From assembly GCA_018816645.1 (NCBI GenBank), contig JAHIVN010000067.1:1-42492 (forward strand): a DNA stretch of 42,492 nucleotides, read 5' to 3'. Source of the stretch: Patescibacteria group bacterium. Lineage in GTDB: Bacteria > Patescibacteriota > Dojkabacteria > JAHIVN01. The notes under the pieces are model-generated. The model searched no databases. It was not told where the DNA came from and worked only from the letters and a program-made list of their open reading frames with translations. This document shows positions 27,173 through 35,726 of this stretch, piece after piece. Numbering within the stretch: the stretch's first letter is position 1; each line of letters begins with the position of its first letter. Made by a program: the position numbers and the translations under genes.

Positions 27173-27200
27173 TGACAATATTTACCTTTTCTATTACTAT
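27172..27200 (+). promoter_or_regulatory. putative promoter of the pilus operon
   Basis: A consensus TTGACA at 27172-27177 and TACTAT at 27195-27200 are 17 bases apart. The predicted start near 27207 leaves a leader of about 62 bases before pilB. The -35 overlaps the start codon of the divergent holB gene. Confidence 0.5.
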
Positions 27201-27268
27201 AAATATTTAGGTGGGGTAACCCATATAGTACATTTTATTCGAAAATTATTATATAAGCAATCTGCCCA

Positions 27269-29461
27269 ATGATAAATGATCCTAGATCGCAAGATGATAT
27301 TGCACAAGGACAGCAAATTTCTTCTTCTCCATTAGATGGAAGTAATCAAGTATTTCATACTGGCACATCTTCAACTGAGCCGGTATCACCTGTCTTGGGA
27401 ACTTCTTCCGTTCAACTAACGGCAAACCCCTCAACGCCTGATCCGAATCAGAAGCAGGGTACAGTTCAAGCGGAGGCAACTTTACCTGACAGCAGTTTCC
27501 AAGAGCCAGCAACACAGCAAGTACAGCAGTCGCCTCAAGCTGTTCAGGATGAGGCTAATGGCAATCAGATAGATGATCAAATCTCCCAAGATAAGAATGC
27601 TGGAAAGATGAATTTTATATCAGAGATAACTAAAGATGATTACAAGGGGAAGACGATATCTGAGATTCTAAAGGAAAAGGGGAAGATAAATCCAGTGCAG
27701 TATCAGGAGATTCAATATGCGGTAGCAAGCAGACAAGGAAGTGAAGAAGATCTGATCAAGGGAAAGGGATGGGTCAGTGAAGATGATATAGTAAAGGCAA
27801 AAGCTGCTTCTTATGGCCTTCCTTTTGTCGATTTAAGTGAAATCGATATCCCGAGAGACCTTCTGACAAAACTTCCTTATGAAGTTGCCCAGACACATCG
27901 GGCAATTGTTTTCAAAGAGGATAACTCCTTTTACCACGCAGGTATGGTAGATCCCCTTGATATTCAAAGGGTGAATTATATTCATAATATTTTGGGCAAG
28001 ACAGTAAAAACATATTTTGCCAGTCTGTCAGATGTACAGACCATTCTCGATACAAAATATGCTGGGCAGATGGAAACGGAAGTAACTGAAGCGGTCGAAG
28101 AAGTAGGAGAAGGTGTTGTGAAGATAGAAGAAAGCCTAAAGGATATAAGCGAGATAGAAAGTACTATAGCGAGCGCTCCGGTTGCTCGAATTGTAAATAT
28201 GATACTTGAATACGCAGTGAAGTACGAAGCAAGTGATGTACATATAGAACCACGAGAAAAAAGGATGGGAGTCCGATTTAGAATAAATGGTGTTATGATG
28301 GAAAGACTACAGCTGCCGACAAGTCTAATTGCTCCAGTTGTGTCAAGAATTAAAATTCTATCTAATTTGAAAATCGATGAGCATCGTGTTCCTCAAGACG
28401 GAAGATTTCAAATAAAGGTAGGTGAAAAAGAAATTGACCTCCGTGTCTCAGTCATGCCTACAGTAAATGGAGAAAAGGTCGTGATCAGGCTTCTTGAAAA
28501 AGGCGGAGGGTTGATGAAACTGGAAGATACCGGGATCAGAGGGGCTGGCTATAAAATGTTCAGAGAGGCGCTTACTTCTACTCAAGGAATCTTGCTTGTT
28601 ACCGGTCCGACTGGAAGCGGTAAGACTCAGACTTTGGCTAGCTCGCTTTTGATACTCAATAAACCGGATGTAAACATAGTAACTCTTGAAGATCCTGTTG
28701 AAATTAAAGTAGAAGGAGTAAATCAGATTCAGATAAATGCTGATGTCGGCTTAACCTTTGCAAAGGGACTGCGGTCGGTACTCAGACAAGACCCTGATAT
28801 CATCATGGTCGGGGAGATCCGGGACGAGGAAACGGCGGAACTCGCTGTTCAAGCATCACTAACCGGGCACTTGGTACTTGCCACTCTGCATACAAATAGT
28901 GCATCAGGAGCTCTTCCGAGACTGCTTGATATGCATGTAGAACCATATCTTATGACTTCTACTGTAAATGTTATCGTCGGGCAGCGTTTGGTAAGGACTC
29001 TGTGTGATAGCTGCAAGCTGGAGTACAAAGCATCAGATGAGGTTGTAAAGATGCTGCATAAAGTATTGGCAGGACTCAAGGGATTTGATATGTACTCGTA
29101 TCCTAAAAATACAGCAAATGCAGCTTCCCCAGGGCAGGTCAGCACAATGGATGTTTCCAGTGTACCTCCCAGAGAGCTTGAGAAGCAGCAGCAGATACGA
29201 AAAACGTCAGAGGTCCGATTGTATCGTGCTAAGGGCTGCGGTAAATGTAACAATACGGGTTACTCTGGAAGAATAGGAATATTTGAAGTTCTGAAGGTCA
29301 GCGATAAAGTTTCTCAGATGATAATGGAACACAGATCTTCGGGCGAGATCGAGAAGGAGGCAATACAAGAAGGAATGATCACTATGACTCAGGATGGTTT
29401 TTTGAAAGCGCTGGATGGGATAACTACAGTTGAGGAGGTTCTTAGGGTGCAGAAGAAGTAG
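27269..29461 (+). CDS. pilB: type IV pilus assembly ATPase PilB
   Basis: The 730-residue protein starts with a disordered Gln/Ser/Pro-rich stretch (1-110), then a GspE N-terminal (MshEN-type) domain (about 118-265), then the secretion ATPase domain: KYEASDVHIEPREK, Walker A TGPTGSGKTQT (from residue 445), the Asp box TLEDPVE, Walker B DPDIIMVGEIRDEETA, and the His box TGHLVLATLHTN. A four-cysteine zinc site (CDSC and CGKC) is typical of PilB extension motors. It powers pilus polymerisation from the cytoplasmic face of the membrane. It is the first gene of the pilus locus. Confidence 0.95.
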   Translation: MINDPRSQDDIAQGQQISSSPLDGSNQVFHTGTSSTEPVSPVLGTSSVQLTANPSTPDPNQKQGTVQAEATLPDSSFQEPATQQVQQSPQAVQDEANGNQIDDQISQDKNAGKMNFISEITKDDYKGKTISEILKEKGKINPVQYQEIQYAVASRQGSEEDLIKGKGWVSEDDIVKAKAASYGLPFVDLSEIDIPRDLLTKLPYEVAQTHRAIVFKEDNSFYHAGMVDPLDIQRVNYIHNILGKTVKTYFASLSDVQTILDTKYAGQMETEVTEAVEEVGEGVVKIEESLKDISEIESTIASAPVARIVNMILEYAVKYEASDVHIEPREKRMGVRFRINGVMMERLQLPTSLIAPVVSRIKILSNLKIDEHRVPQDGRFQIKVGEKEIDLRVSVMPTVNGEKVVIRLLEKGGGLMKLEDTGIRGAGYKMFREALTSTQGILLVTGPTGSGKTQTLASSLLILNKPDVNIVTLEDPVEIKVEGVNQIQINADVGLTFAKGLRSVLRQDPDIIMVGEIRDEETAELAVQASLTGHLVLATLHTNSASGALPRLLDMHVEPYLMTSTVNVIVGQRLVRTLCDSCKLEYKASDEVVKMLHKVLAGLKGFDMYSYPKNTANAASPGQVSTMDVSSVPPRELEKQQQIRKTSEVRLYRAKGCGKCNNTGYSGRIGIFEVLKVSDKVSQMIMEHRSSGEIEKEAIQEGMITMTQDGFLKALDGITTVEEVLRVQKK

Positions 29462-29565
29462 AAAGTATGGTTTTATTATGGTTAAATTGTTGTACTGCTA
29501 GATAGCAGAGCAGCGAAACAGTGAATAGTTACTTAGCATAAATATTTTAGTTTAATACTAATACA

Positions 29566-30789
29566 ATGAATCAAACAAATGATGCTGCTTATCAAGTTCC
29601 TACTCAGCCGGGAAGCAAGCCGGGCGAGGGAGGCGATGTCCAACCTGATACCTCTTCCCCGATGTCAGCTGGTACTCCGGCGGAGGCACAAGTTGCAGAC
29701 AACCAAAAGGTCAATCCGGTTATCAAAACTGCTGGTCTGAATATGGATAATCTCCTGGAGTCTACAATTCAGAACGATGCGTCTGATCTGCATATTACTG
29801 TTGGGTACCCTATCTATATCAGAGTGGATGGAGCATTGCGGAAACTCGGAGCTGAGATCGTTACTCCGGATCGTGCCAAAGAGCTGATTTACCAGCTTCT
29901 CGATGATCAAAAAAGAGAAATTCTTGAGGTGAATAAAGAAGTAGACCTGTCTTATGCATATCAGGATAAGGCCCGATTTAGGATTAATGCATATCATGAG
30001 AGAGGAAATTTGGCTGCTGCATGCCGACTGATTCCGACAAAGATCCGATCAATCGAGGAGTTGTTCCTTCCAAAGATTCTGCATGAATTTACAAAGATGC
30101 CGCAGGGTTTGGTAATTGTTGTGGGACCTACGGGTCATGGGAAAAGTACTTCTCTTGCAGCTATGATACAGGAGATAAATGTTCGAGATGCGAGGCATAT
30201 CCTGACTATAGAGGACCCAGTAGAATATATTTATTTTCCGGCCAGGTGTCTTGTCGATCAGAGGGAATTGCATCAGGATACGCATTCGTGGGAAATTGCG
30301 CTTCGAAATGTGCTGAGACAGGATCCGGATGTTATTCTTGTAGGTGAGATGAGAGATTTTGAAACGATTTCGGCTGCGATTACTGCAGCGGAAACGGGAC
30401 ACCTAGTATTCGCTACTCTGCATACGAATAGTGCTTCTCAGTCTATGGATCGTATCATTGACGTATTTCCGGAGCATCAGCAGTCACAAATTAGAATGCA
30501 GCTCGCGAATGTTATCGAAGCGGTGGTATCTCAAAGACTTGTTCCTATAATCGGCGGAGGAAGGCGTGTAGTAGCTGAGATCATGATAGGAACTGCAGCT
30601 GTTCGAAATGCTATTCGCGAAGACAAGACCTACCAGATAGATAATATCATCCAGACTAGTGCAGATGTAGGCATGGTAACGCTGGAAAGATCTCTGGTAG
30701 AACTCATACGTGAAGGAAAGATTACTGTAGATGATGCACAGAATTATACTACAAAACCAGAAGAAGTTTTGAGGTTGGTTAGGAAGTAG
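29566..30789 (+). CDS. pilT: type IV pilus retraction ATPase PilT
   Basis: The 407-residue protein has a disordered N-terminal stretch (1-60), then the PilT core: NDASDLHITVGYPIYIRVDG, Walker A GPTGHGKST (residues 187-195, with His191 where Ser is usual), TIEDPVEYIY, DPDVILVGEMRD, TGHLVFATLHTNSA, and the retraction motif AAVRNAIRE (AIRNLIRE in classical PilT). The lack of a zinc site and the presence of this motif separate it from PilB. It should depolymerise pili. It follows pilB after 104 bases. Confidence 0.94.
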   Translation: MNQTNDAAYQVPTQPGSKPGEGGDVQPDTSSPMSAGTPAEAQVADNQKVNPVIKTAGLNMDNLLESTIQNDASDLHITVGYPIYIRVDGALRKLGAEIVTPDRAKELIYQLLDDQKREILEVNKEVDLSYAYQDKARFRINAYHERGNLAAACRLIPTKIRSIEELFLPKILHEFTKMPQGLVIVVGPTGHGKSTSLAAMIQEINVRDARHILTIEDPVEYIYFPARCLVDQRELHQDTHSWEIALRNVLRQDPDVILVGEMRDFETISAAITAAETGHLVFATLHTNSASQSMDRIIDVFPEHQQSQIRMQLANVIEAVVSQRLVPIIGGGRRVVAEIMIGTAAVRNAIREDKTYQIDNIIQTSADVGMVTLERSLVELIREGKITVDDAQNYTTKPEEVLRLVRK

Positions 30790-30909
30790 AGAAAAAATGT
30801 GGCAGTATTATGTATCAAGTAGCTGTATATTAGTATAGAGTAGCATGAAAAGGTAACAGGTAACTTAATAGCTTAAACAAAAATATTTAAAATCTTAACA
30901 AATTGACAG

Positions 30910-32118
30910 ATGGCAGTTTTTGATTATATCGCGATGAATAAGGAAGGCAAGACTGTTCGCGGGGATTATGAGGCGCAAAACAGAAGCGACGTCGTGGATT
31001 TTCTCCATGAAAAACAGCTGGTAGTTGTACATATAGATGAAAAGGTGAAGTTTGGCTTGAAGGATATCAGCAGTTTCCAGATCGGAGGTATCCCGCTGCC
31101 GAACAAAGTCGTTTTTGCAAAACAGTTTGCTACTATGATTTCAGCCGGTCTTCCGCTCATTCAAGCTTTGGATGTGCTGGCCTCTCAAGAAAAAAATCCG
31201 GCATTTAGGACGGCTCTAGAAAAAGTGACAAAGTCTGTTGAGGGTGGAAACAAGTTGTCTCAAGCATTTGAAAAACACAAGGTGTTCAGCGATGTTGAGC
31301 TGAATCTGATAGCGGCCGGAGAGGAAAGCGGAAACCTGGTGGAGATCATGCAAAGAGTTGCCGAGAACCTGGAGAAGCAGAAGGATTTCAACTCAAAGGT
31401 GAAAGGCGCGATGATCTATCCGGCTATCATCACGGTAGTGATGGTGGTTGTTGTAATTCTCCTCATGATGTTTATGATCCCCGCAGTAGAAAGCCTATAT
31501 GAAGATTTTGATGCCGAGCTTCCTTGGATGACAAGGTTATTGGTAACTATAAGCAATTTTTTTGCTTCTTTCTGGTGGGCGATAGTGGCTTTTTTTATTG
31601 CTTTAATTTTTGGGATTCGATACTACTACTCTACCCCGTCCGGACGTGAGGTTATCGACAGGATTTTACTCACGATTCCTATCATCGGTGACTTAAATAC
31701 AAAAGTTCATCTGGCAGAATTTTCCCGGCTTCTGGCACTGCTTCTGAAAAGCGGTATATCTATCATAAGCGCCATCAATATCGTTGCGAATGCGCTTTCA
31801 AATATTCACTTCAAAAATGCTCTCAAAAATGCTGCGAAGGAGGTAGAAAAAGGTGTGCCTCTTGCAGTTCCTATTTCAAAAGAGGATGACTTTCCACTTG
31901 TTGTGAGTCATATGATAGCAACCGGTGAAAATACAGGAAATCTGGACAAAGTGTTGAGTGATGTTGCAAATTATTATCAGACGGAGGTTGACTACATGAC
32001 TGCAAACTTGACAAAAATCCTGGAACCTATTATCTTAGTGTTTGTAGGAGGCATGGTAGCCTTCCTTGCGTTTGCAATTTATGGTCCGATATACAATTTG
32101 GTGTCGATAATATCTTAA
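30910..32118 (+). CDS. pilC: type IV pilus inner-membrane platform protein PilC
   Basis: The 402-residue protein has two GspF/T2SSF domains: the first from VVFAKQFATMISAGLPLIQALDVL (split here for reading: VVFAKQFATMI, then SAGLPLIQALDVL), the second from HLAEFSRLLALLLKSGISI. Three long hydrophobic helices lie near residues 170-195, 220-238 and 373-397. It forms the membrane base on which PilB and PilT act. An N-terminal ~60-residue segment (FDYIAMNKEGKTVRGDYEA) is the family's usual start. Confidence 0.94.
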   Translation: MAVFDYIAMNKEGKTVRGDYEAQNRSDVVDFLHEKQLVVVHIDEKVKFGLKDISSFQIGGIPLPNKVVFAKQFATMISAGLPLIQALDVLASQEKNPAFRTALEKVTKSVEGGNKLSQAFEKHKVFSDVELNLIAAGEESGNLVEIMQRVAENLEKQKDFNSKVKGAMIYPAIITVVMVVVVILLMMFMIPAVESLYEDFDAELPWMTRLLVTISNFFASFWWAIVAFFIALIFGIRYYYSTPSGREVIDRILLTIPIIGDLNTKVHLAEFSRLLALLLKSGISIISAINIVANALSNIHFKNALKNAAKEVEKGVPLAVPISKEDDFPLVVSHMIATGENTGNLDKVLSDVANYYQTEVDYMTANLTKILEPIILVFVGGMVAFLAFAIYGPIYNLVSIIS

Positions 32119-32168
32119 AGACTATAATTTTACATATCTGATTTTAATTCTTAATACTCGTCAGTAAA

Positions 32169-32678
32169 ATGAAAAAATTCGTAAGAGAAAATGGGTTTAC
32201 CTTGCTCGAACTTGTAGTTGCAATGGCCATTTTTGGAGGACTTATTCTCGCGTTGTATGCTGCAATAGGTGCAGCCAGAAGAAGTGCAAGAGATACAGCA
32301 AAGAAAGCAGACCTACAAGCTATTGAATTATTAGTTGAGGATTACTATGGTTCCGAGGTAAGATACCCTGTTATAAGCAGATTTATCGCTATTGACACTG
32401 ATACAGTTTGTATTGGTGACACCAATACAAATTGTAATTATGGGGTTAAAATGGACTTAAGTAGTGATCTTGGGGCTTCAACTCACTTGCAGAAGACTAC
32501 TGGTGATCCAGCTCCTCCTCCTGGAGGGGTTTGTGACTGTTCGACCATGGATCATACTCTTGCAGCAACAAGGGAAAGTTGGTGGATTGGATATCGTGTA
32601 AGTAGTGATGGGCAAATTTACTGTATGTACACAAGACTTGAAAATAAGCAGTGCTTTACAGTTATGCCGCAGCACTAA
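32169..32678 (+). CDS. type IV prepilin-like protein (GspG/PilA-like)
   Basis: The 169-residue protein has a class III signal: MKKFVRENG before the cleavage site, then FTLLELVVAMAIFGGLI with Glu at +5 of the mature protein. The globular part has six cysteines, in NTVCIGDTNTNCNY, GGVCDCST, QIYCMY and KQCFTV, so disulfides are likely outside the cell. The position after pilC and the separate terminator suggest that it is a main pilin or pseudopilin. PilD, encoded next, should process it. Confidence 0.88.
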   Translation: MKKFVRENGFTLLELVVAMAIFGGLILALYAAIGAARRSARDTAKKADLQAIELLVEDYYGSEVRYPVISRFIAIDTDTVCIGDTNTNCNYGVKMDLSSDLGASTHLQKTTGDPAPPPGGVCDCSTMDHTLAATRESWWIGYRVSSDGQIYCMYTRLENKQCFTVMPQH

Positions 32679-32698
32679 GAATAAGATTTGAATGCTAG

Positions 32699-32736
32699 AA
32701 AGCCTTTTGGACGCAAGTTTAAGGGGCTTTTTTATT
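32699..32736 (+). terminator. intrinsic terminator after the pilin gene
   Basis: AAAGCCTTTT (32699-32708) pairs with AAGGGGCTTT (32721-32730), ten pairs including two G-U, and continues into a T-rich run. It ends the pilB-pilT-pilC-pilin transcript. Confidence 0.75.
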
Positions 32737-32846
32737 TGGAACCGTTAATTGTGTCAATTTTGTTGATTGAGTTAAATGGATGGGTATGGTAAATTGGAGG
32801 TGAGAAGAATGTTATTTGTGGTTATTAATAGTTATTAAGGGTGGGT

Positions 32847-33683
32847 ATGATTATTGTTTTGTATATTTTCCTTTTTCTTTTCGGGACTGCAATCGGCAGT
32901 TTTATCAACGCTTTTGAGTACCGGTTGCGTAATAAAATTGACTTTGTTACGAAGCGTTCTGCCTGCACCAGGTGTAAACACGAACTCAGTGTGCTGGATC
33001 TCATTCCCTTGCTCTCTTTTGTCCTTATCGGGGGCAAATGCCGGTATTGTGGAACAAAAGTTTCATATCAGTATCCGATAGTAGAATTTTTGGCTGGGAT
33101 GCTGTTTGTAGTCTCAGGATGGTACGTAACAGCTCGGATGCACATCTACGCGCTTTCTGACCTGTTCTGGGTGTTATGTATCTCGTTTCTTATTGGTCTT
33201 TTGTTTTCACTTTTCCTCTTCTTTGCCCTCTATGATGTGAAACATAAAATCATACCAAATAAGGTGGTTATCCCGGCTATTGCATCGGCCCTATTATTCA
33301 ACATTCTAATCGCCGCAGGTATGCATCTGGACCTGTTTCCGGCTGTTTCAAGCCTATTACAAGACTTCTCAATACTGTGGAACGTACTTTTCGCACTCCT
33401 GGGAGCACTTTTCATAGCTTCGATCATTATCGTAACAAAAGGGAAAGGTATGGGAGGCGGGGATCTGAAGCTGGTTTTTCTCATGGGGCTTGTCTTGGGC
33501 TGGCAGAAACTCATATTTGCTATATATGCGGCAGTTATTCTTGGGGCAATTGCGGGCTTGATCTGGGGCGCACTCAAAGGGAAAATAAAAGGTTTAAAAA
33601 TACCGTTTGGGCTGTTTTTGTCGATTGGGACGATAATTTCTTTTTTAGTCGGGGATGTGGTTTGGGAGTGGTTTTGGATGTGA
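32847..33683 (+). CDS. pilD: prepilin peptidase PilD
   Basis: The 278-residue protein has eight or so membrane segments. The cytoplasmic loop after helix 1 holds two CxxC pairs (CTRC and CRYC) of the N-methylase/zinc domain. The two catalytic aspartates are in YDVKHKIIPN and GMGGGDLKL, the standard type IV peptidase motifs. It cleaves and probably methylates the prepilins encoded on either side. The ATG at 32847 is preferred over GTG at 32841 because AAGGGTGG lies at a suitable distance. It stands alone between a terminator and a long spacer. Confidence 0.94.
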   Translation: MIIVLYIFLFLFGTAIGSFINAFEYRLRNKIDFVTKRSACTRCKHELSVLDLIPLLSFVLIGGKCRYCGTKVSYQYPIVEFLAGMLFVVSGWYVTARMHIYALSDLFWVLCISFLIGLLFSLFLFFALYDVKHKIIPNKVVIPAIASALLFNILIAAGMHLDLFPAVSSLLQDFSILWNVLFALLGALFIASIIIVTKGKGMGGGDLKLVFLMGLVLGWQKLIFAIYAAVILGAIAGLIWGALKGKIKGLKIPFGLFLSIGTIISFLVGDVVWEWFWM

Positions 33684-33746
33684 ACCATAAGTCGTGAACC
33701 GTAGACCGTATTCCGTAATCAGCCGCCTAGTATGCTTGATTCAAAG

Positions 33747-33769
33747 CCTGCCTACGGCAGACAGGCAGG
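33747..33769. repeat. GC-rich hairpin repeat (copy 2)
   Basis: CCTGCCT (33747-33753) pairs with AGGCAGG (33763-33769) around a 9-base loop, and an alternative CTGCC/GGCAG hairpin lies inside it. Similar in sequence and shape to the element at 26213-26243. Confidence 0.5.
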
Positions 33770-33928
33770 AGCTACGGTACAGAATTGATCAATTATAGAT
33801 GTTTTTAAAAATCGCTTAAGCTTGAAATACTAATTTTATAAACAATTGAACCAGCAGGTCTAAGTTCACAATGAATAATTGCCAAAGATTTGATATTTTA
33901 GATTTAAGTTTTGAGTTATCTTGGCTCC

Positions 33929-33956
33929 TTGCAACTTTGAGCTTTTCATGTAAAAT
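33929..33956 (+). promoter_or_regulatory. putative promoter of the minor pilin operon
   Basis: TTGCAA (33929-33934) and TAAAAT (33951-33956) are 16 bases apart. The transcript would begin within or just before the 8-base tandem repeats and run into the minor pilin genes. Confidence 0.4.
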
Positions 33957-33967
33957 GTATCAAAGAA

Positions 33968-34015
33968 CAGCTAAACAGCTAAACAGCTAAGCAGCTAAGC
34001 AGTTAAACAGTTAAA
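33968..34015 (+). repeat. six 8-base tandem repeats in a leader region
   Basis: The units are CAGCTAAA twice, CAGCTAAG twice and CAGTTAAA twice, without spacers, ending 11 bases before the TTG start of the first minor pilin gene. The paired variants suggest growth by duplication of two-unit blocks. Confidence 0.85.
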
Positions 34016-34026
34016 CAGATAGATAG

Positions 34027-34599
34027 TTGAATAGAAAATATTTACAACAAAAGTTTGGAATTGATTGGTATGAATATAATGCACGAGGTTTTACGCTCAT
34101 AGAGTTGCTTGTTGTTATGGCGATCGTGGCATTTATGACAGTGCTGATACTTAATGCTGTGACGAAATTCAAACAGGTAATACTCGTAACAAATACAGCT
34201 AAAGAGATAGTTGTGTATCTTCGGGAGGCTCGAAGAGATGCTATTAATAATGTTGTAACGTCAACCAACGAAACACCTCTGGGCTATTATATCTATTTTG
34301 ACGGAACTGAAAAATATTATTGGGGAGAATGTGCAGTCTCTATCTGTCATGCTCCAAATTTAATAAAATCTGGACAGTACGGCAATGTTGATGTAAGTCC
34401 TTGTACTAGACTAGGTGTTACCTATTTTGTGGTTAAATTTAATCATGTAACTGGAGAAATGGTTTTGACTAATGACCCATATACTTCAACTCCGTCTTCT
34501 GATTATTGTGATATCGAAGTCAGCATATCTACATCACTTATATCATCGACAAAGAAGATACGAGTGCATGCAGGAGAGAGAACAATTAAGATGTTATAG
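34027..34599 (+). CDS. minor pseudopilin, GspH/FimT-like
   Basis: The 190-residue protein has a prepilin leader ending NARG, then FTLIELLVVMAIVAFMTVLI with Glu+5. The helix continues into LREARRDAINNVV, as in GspH/FimT minor pilins. Four cysteines in the globular part (CAVSIC, PCTRL, YCDIE) suggest disulfides. The start is TTG at 34027: a TAG lies directly upstream in frame and no ATG occurs before the leader, so TTG (or a rarer codon further in) must be used. Minor pilins prime pilus assembly at the tip. Confidence 0.82.
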   Translation: MNRKYLQQKFGIDWYEYNARGFTLIELLVVMAIVAFMTVLILNAVTKFKQVILVTNTAKEIVVYLREARRDAINNVVTSTNETPLGYYIYFDGTEKYYWGECAVSICHAPNLIKSGQYGNVDVSPCTRLGVTYFVVKFNHVTGEMVLTNDPYTSTPSSDYCDIEVSISTSLISSTKKIRVHAGERTIKML

Positions 34600-34606
34600 T
34601 TATAAC

Positions 34607-35101
34607 TTGAGGATACTGCTAAAAAATGAAAAGGCCTTTAGTCTGGTAGAAGCTGTTGTAGCATTGGCTATAGTGGGTGTGGCTATGGTAATCATAACTC
34701 AAGTGAGTCTCAAGACACTAAAGCAGGCGAAGAAGAACGAGCTGCAGGAGGTAGCAGTACAAAGTGCTGTTGAGGCGATGGACTTTGCAAAGCAGCCAAA
34801 CGACCTTGAGGTAGATGTCCCGCCAGCGACAAGCAAGTTCTATAAACTGGATATAGCAAACGCTCAGCTTATCAGCACAGGAGTTACACAGAGTGAGATT
34901 AATAGTTGTAGTGCTGGCTCAGAGTATATTGTAGCTTACCTGAACAGTTCAGGTTATACAGTCTGCCAGCAAATTTATATAACTAAGCCTGGTACAAGTT
35001 CAGAAAAATGGGATATAGAAGTAAAAGTAGTTTGGCTTTCTGTAGACGGTGAGTATGAGGAGAGCAAAATAAAAGGTTATAGATTAGGAGGCTTAAAATA
35101 A
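34607..35101 (+). CDS. minor pseudopilin, PilV/GspI-like
   Basis: From TTG at 34607 the protein has about 164 residues: leader LRILLKNEKA, then FSLVEAVVALAIVGVAMVII with Glu+5. The residue before the cleavage site is Ala where Gly is normal. An upstream ATG at 34568 would extend it into the preceding gene, so the exact start is uncertain. The gap to the previous stop is seven bases. Two cysteines are in the globular part (NSCSAG and TVCQQ). Confidence 0.78.
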   Translation: MRILLKNEKAFSLVEAVVALAIVGVAMVIITQVSLKTLKQAKKNELQEVAVQSAVEAMDFAKQPNDLEVDVPPATSKFYKLDIANAQLISTGVTQSEINSCSAGSEYIVAYLNSSGYTVCQQIYITKPGTSSEKWDIEVKVVWLSVDGEYEESKIKGYRLGGLK

Positions 35102-35105
35102 TAAT

Positions 35106-35678
35106 ATGATTCTGAAGAAAATTAGAAGTAAAACTAAAAGTTGTCTATGCAAATCTTCCCATGGGTTCTCTCTTCTTGAGGTCGTTGTGACGATGGGAAT
35201 ATTTGCTATCCTTATGGTGATCATCATGAGTATTCTCGTGATAAATCTCAAGGTAAGCATGCGAGTCAAAGCTAGAAGCTACGCTCGAGAGGAAAGTTCG
35301 TTTGCCCTCAATCTTTTGAAGAAGGATATCCGAAATGCAGAATCCCTTTCGTTTGCGGGTTCTCCGGCAGGTGCAGTACCAACTTCAAGTGTTCCGCTTG
35401 TTGTCAGTGTCCTTGATGCAGGAGGTACTGGTCATATATATAATTGGTTTCTAAACGGAACACAGATAACCAGATTAGATACTGGTACAGGCAATATTAC
35501 ATATCTGACACCAGATGACGTAACATTTGATGTAAGCCAAGGTTTCTGGATAAAAGTAAACAAAGAAGGTGACAATGCAATTGTAAATGTGAAGCTGAAG
35601 GTAACCACTGGAGGAATGCCGAAAGATCAGTGGATATATAAGGAAGTTGCCGTATCGACCAGAAATATTAACTTCTAA
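35106..35678 (+). CDS. minor pseudopilin, PilW/GspJ-like
   Basis: The 190-residue protein has a 20-residue basic leader ending SSHG, then FSLLEVVVTMGIFAILMVII with Glu+5. The following AREESSFALNLLKKDIRNAESLSF is close to the R-x-E-x-x-x-x-x-L-x-x-D-I-R-x-A pattern of PilW/GspJ. It is four bases after the PilV-like gene, so the four pilin-like genes form one operon. Confidence 0.82.
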   Translation: MILKKIRSKTKSCLCKSSHGFSLLEVVVTMGIFAILMVIIMSILVINLKVSMRVKARSYAREESSFALNLLKKDIRNAESLSFAGSPAGAVPTSSVPLVVSVLDAGGTGHIYNWFLNGTQITRLDTGTGNITYLTPDDVTFDVSQGFWIKVNKEGDNAIVNVKLKVTTGGMPKDQWIYKEVAVSTRNINF

Positions 35679-35726
35679 AAAGTGCCTATTTTGACTATAT
35701 TTACATTTACTACATAGTGTACTAAA

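Larger units (their letters stand above)
33684..34026. other. intergenic spacer with hairpin, promoter and tandem repeats
   Basis: This 343-base spacer separates pilD from the minor pilin genes. It holds a run of imperfect CCGTA-containing repeats (33695-33725), a GC-rich hairpin (33747-33769), a promoter-like pair (33929-33956) and six 8-base tandem repeats (33968-34015). No gene is seen. Confidence 0.6.

Noticed and set aside
33230-33688. Minus-strand open frame of 152 codons opposite pilD
   Set aside because: It is a shadow of pilD, whose protein has complete catalytic motifs on the other strand.
33968-34015. CRISPR array
   Set aside because: The units are 8 bases and directly joined, with no spacers and no cas genes.
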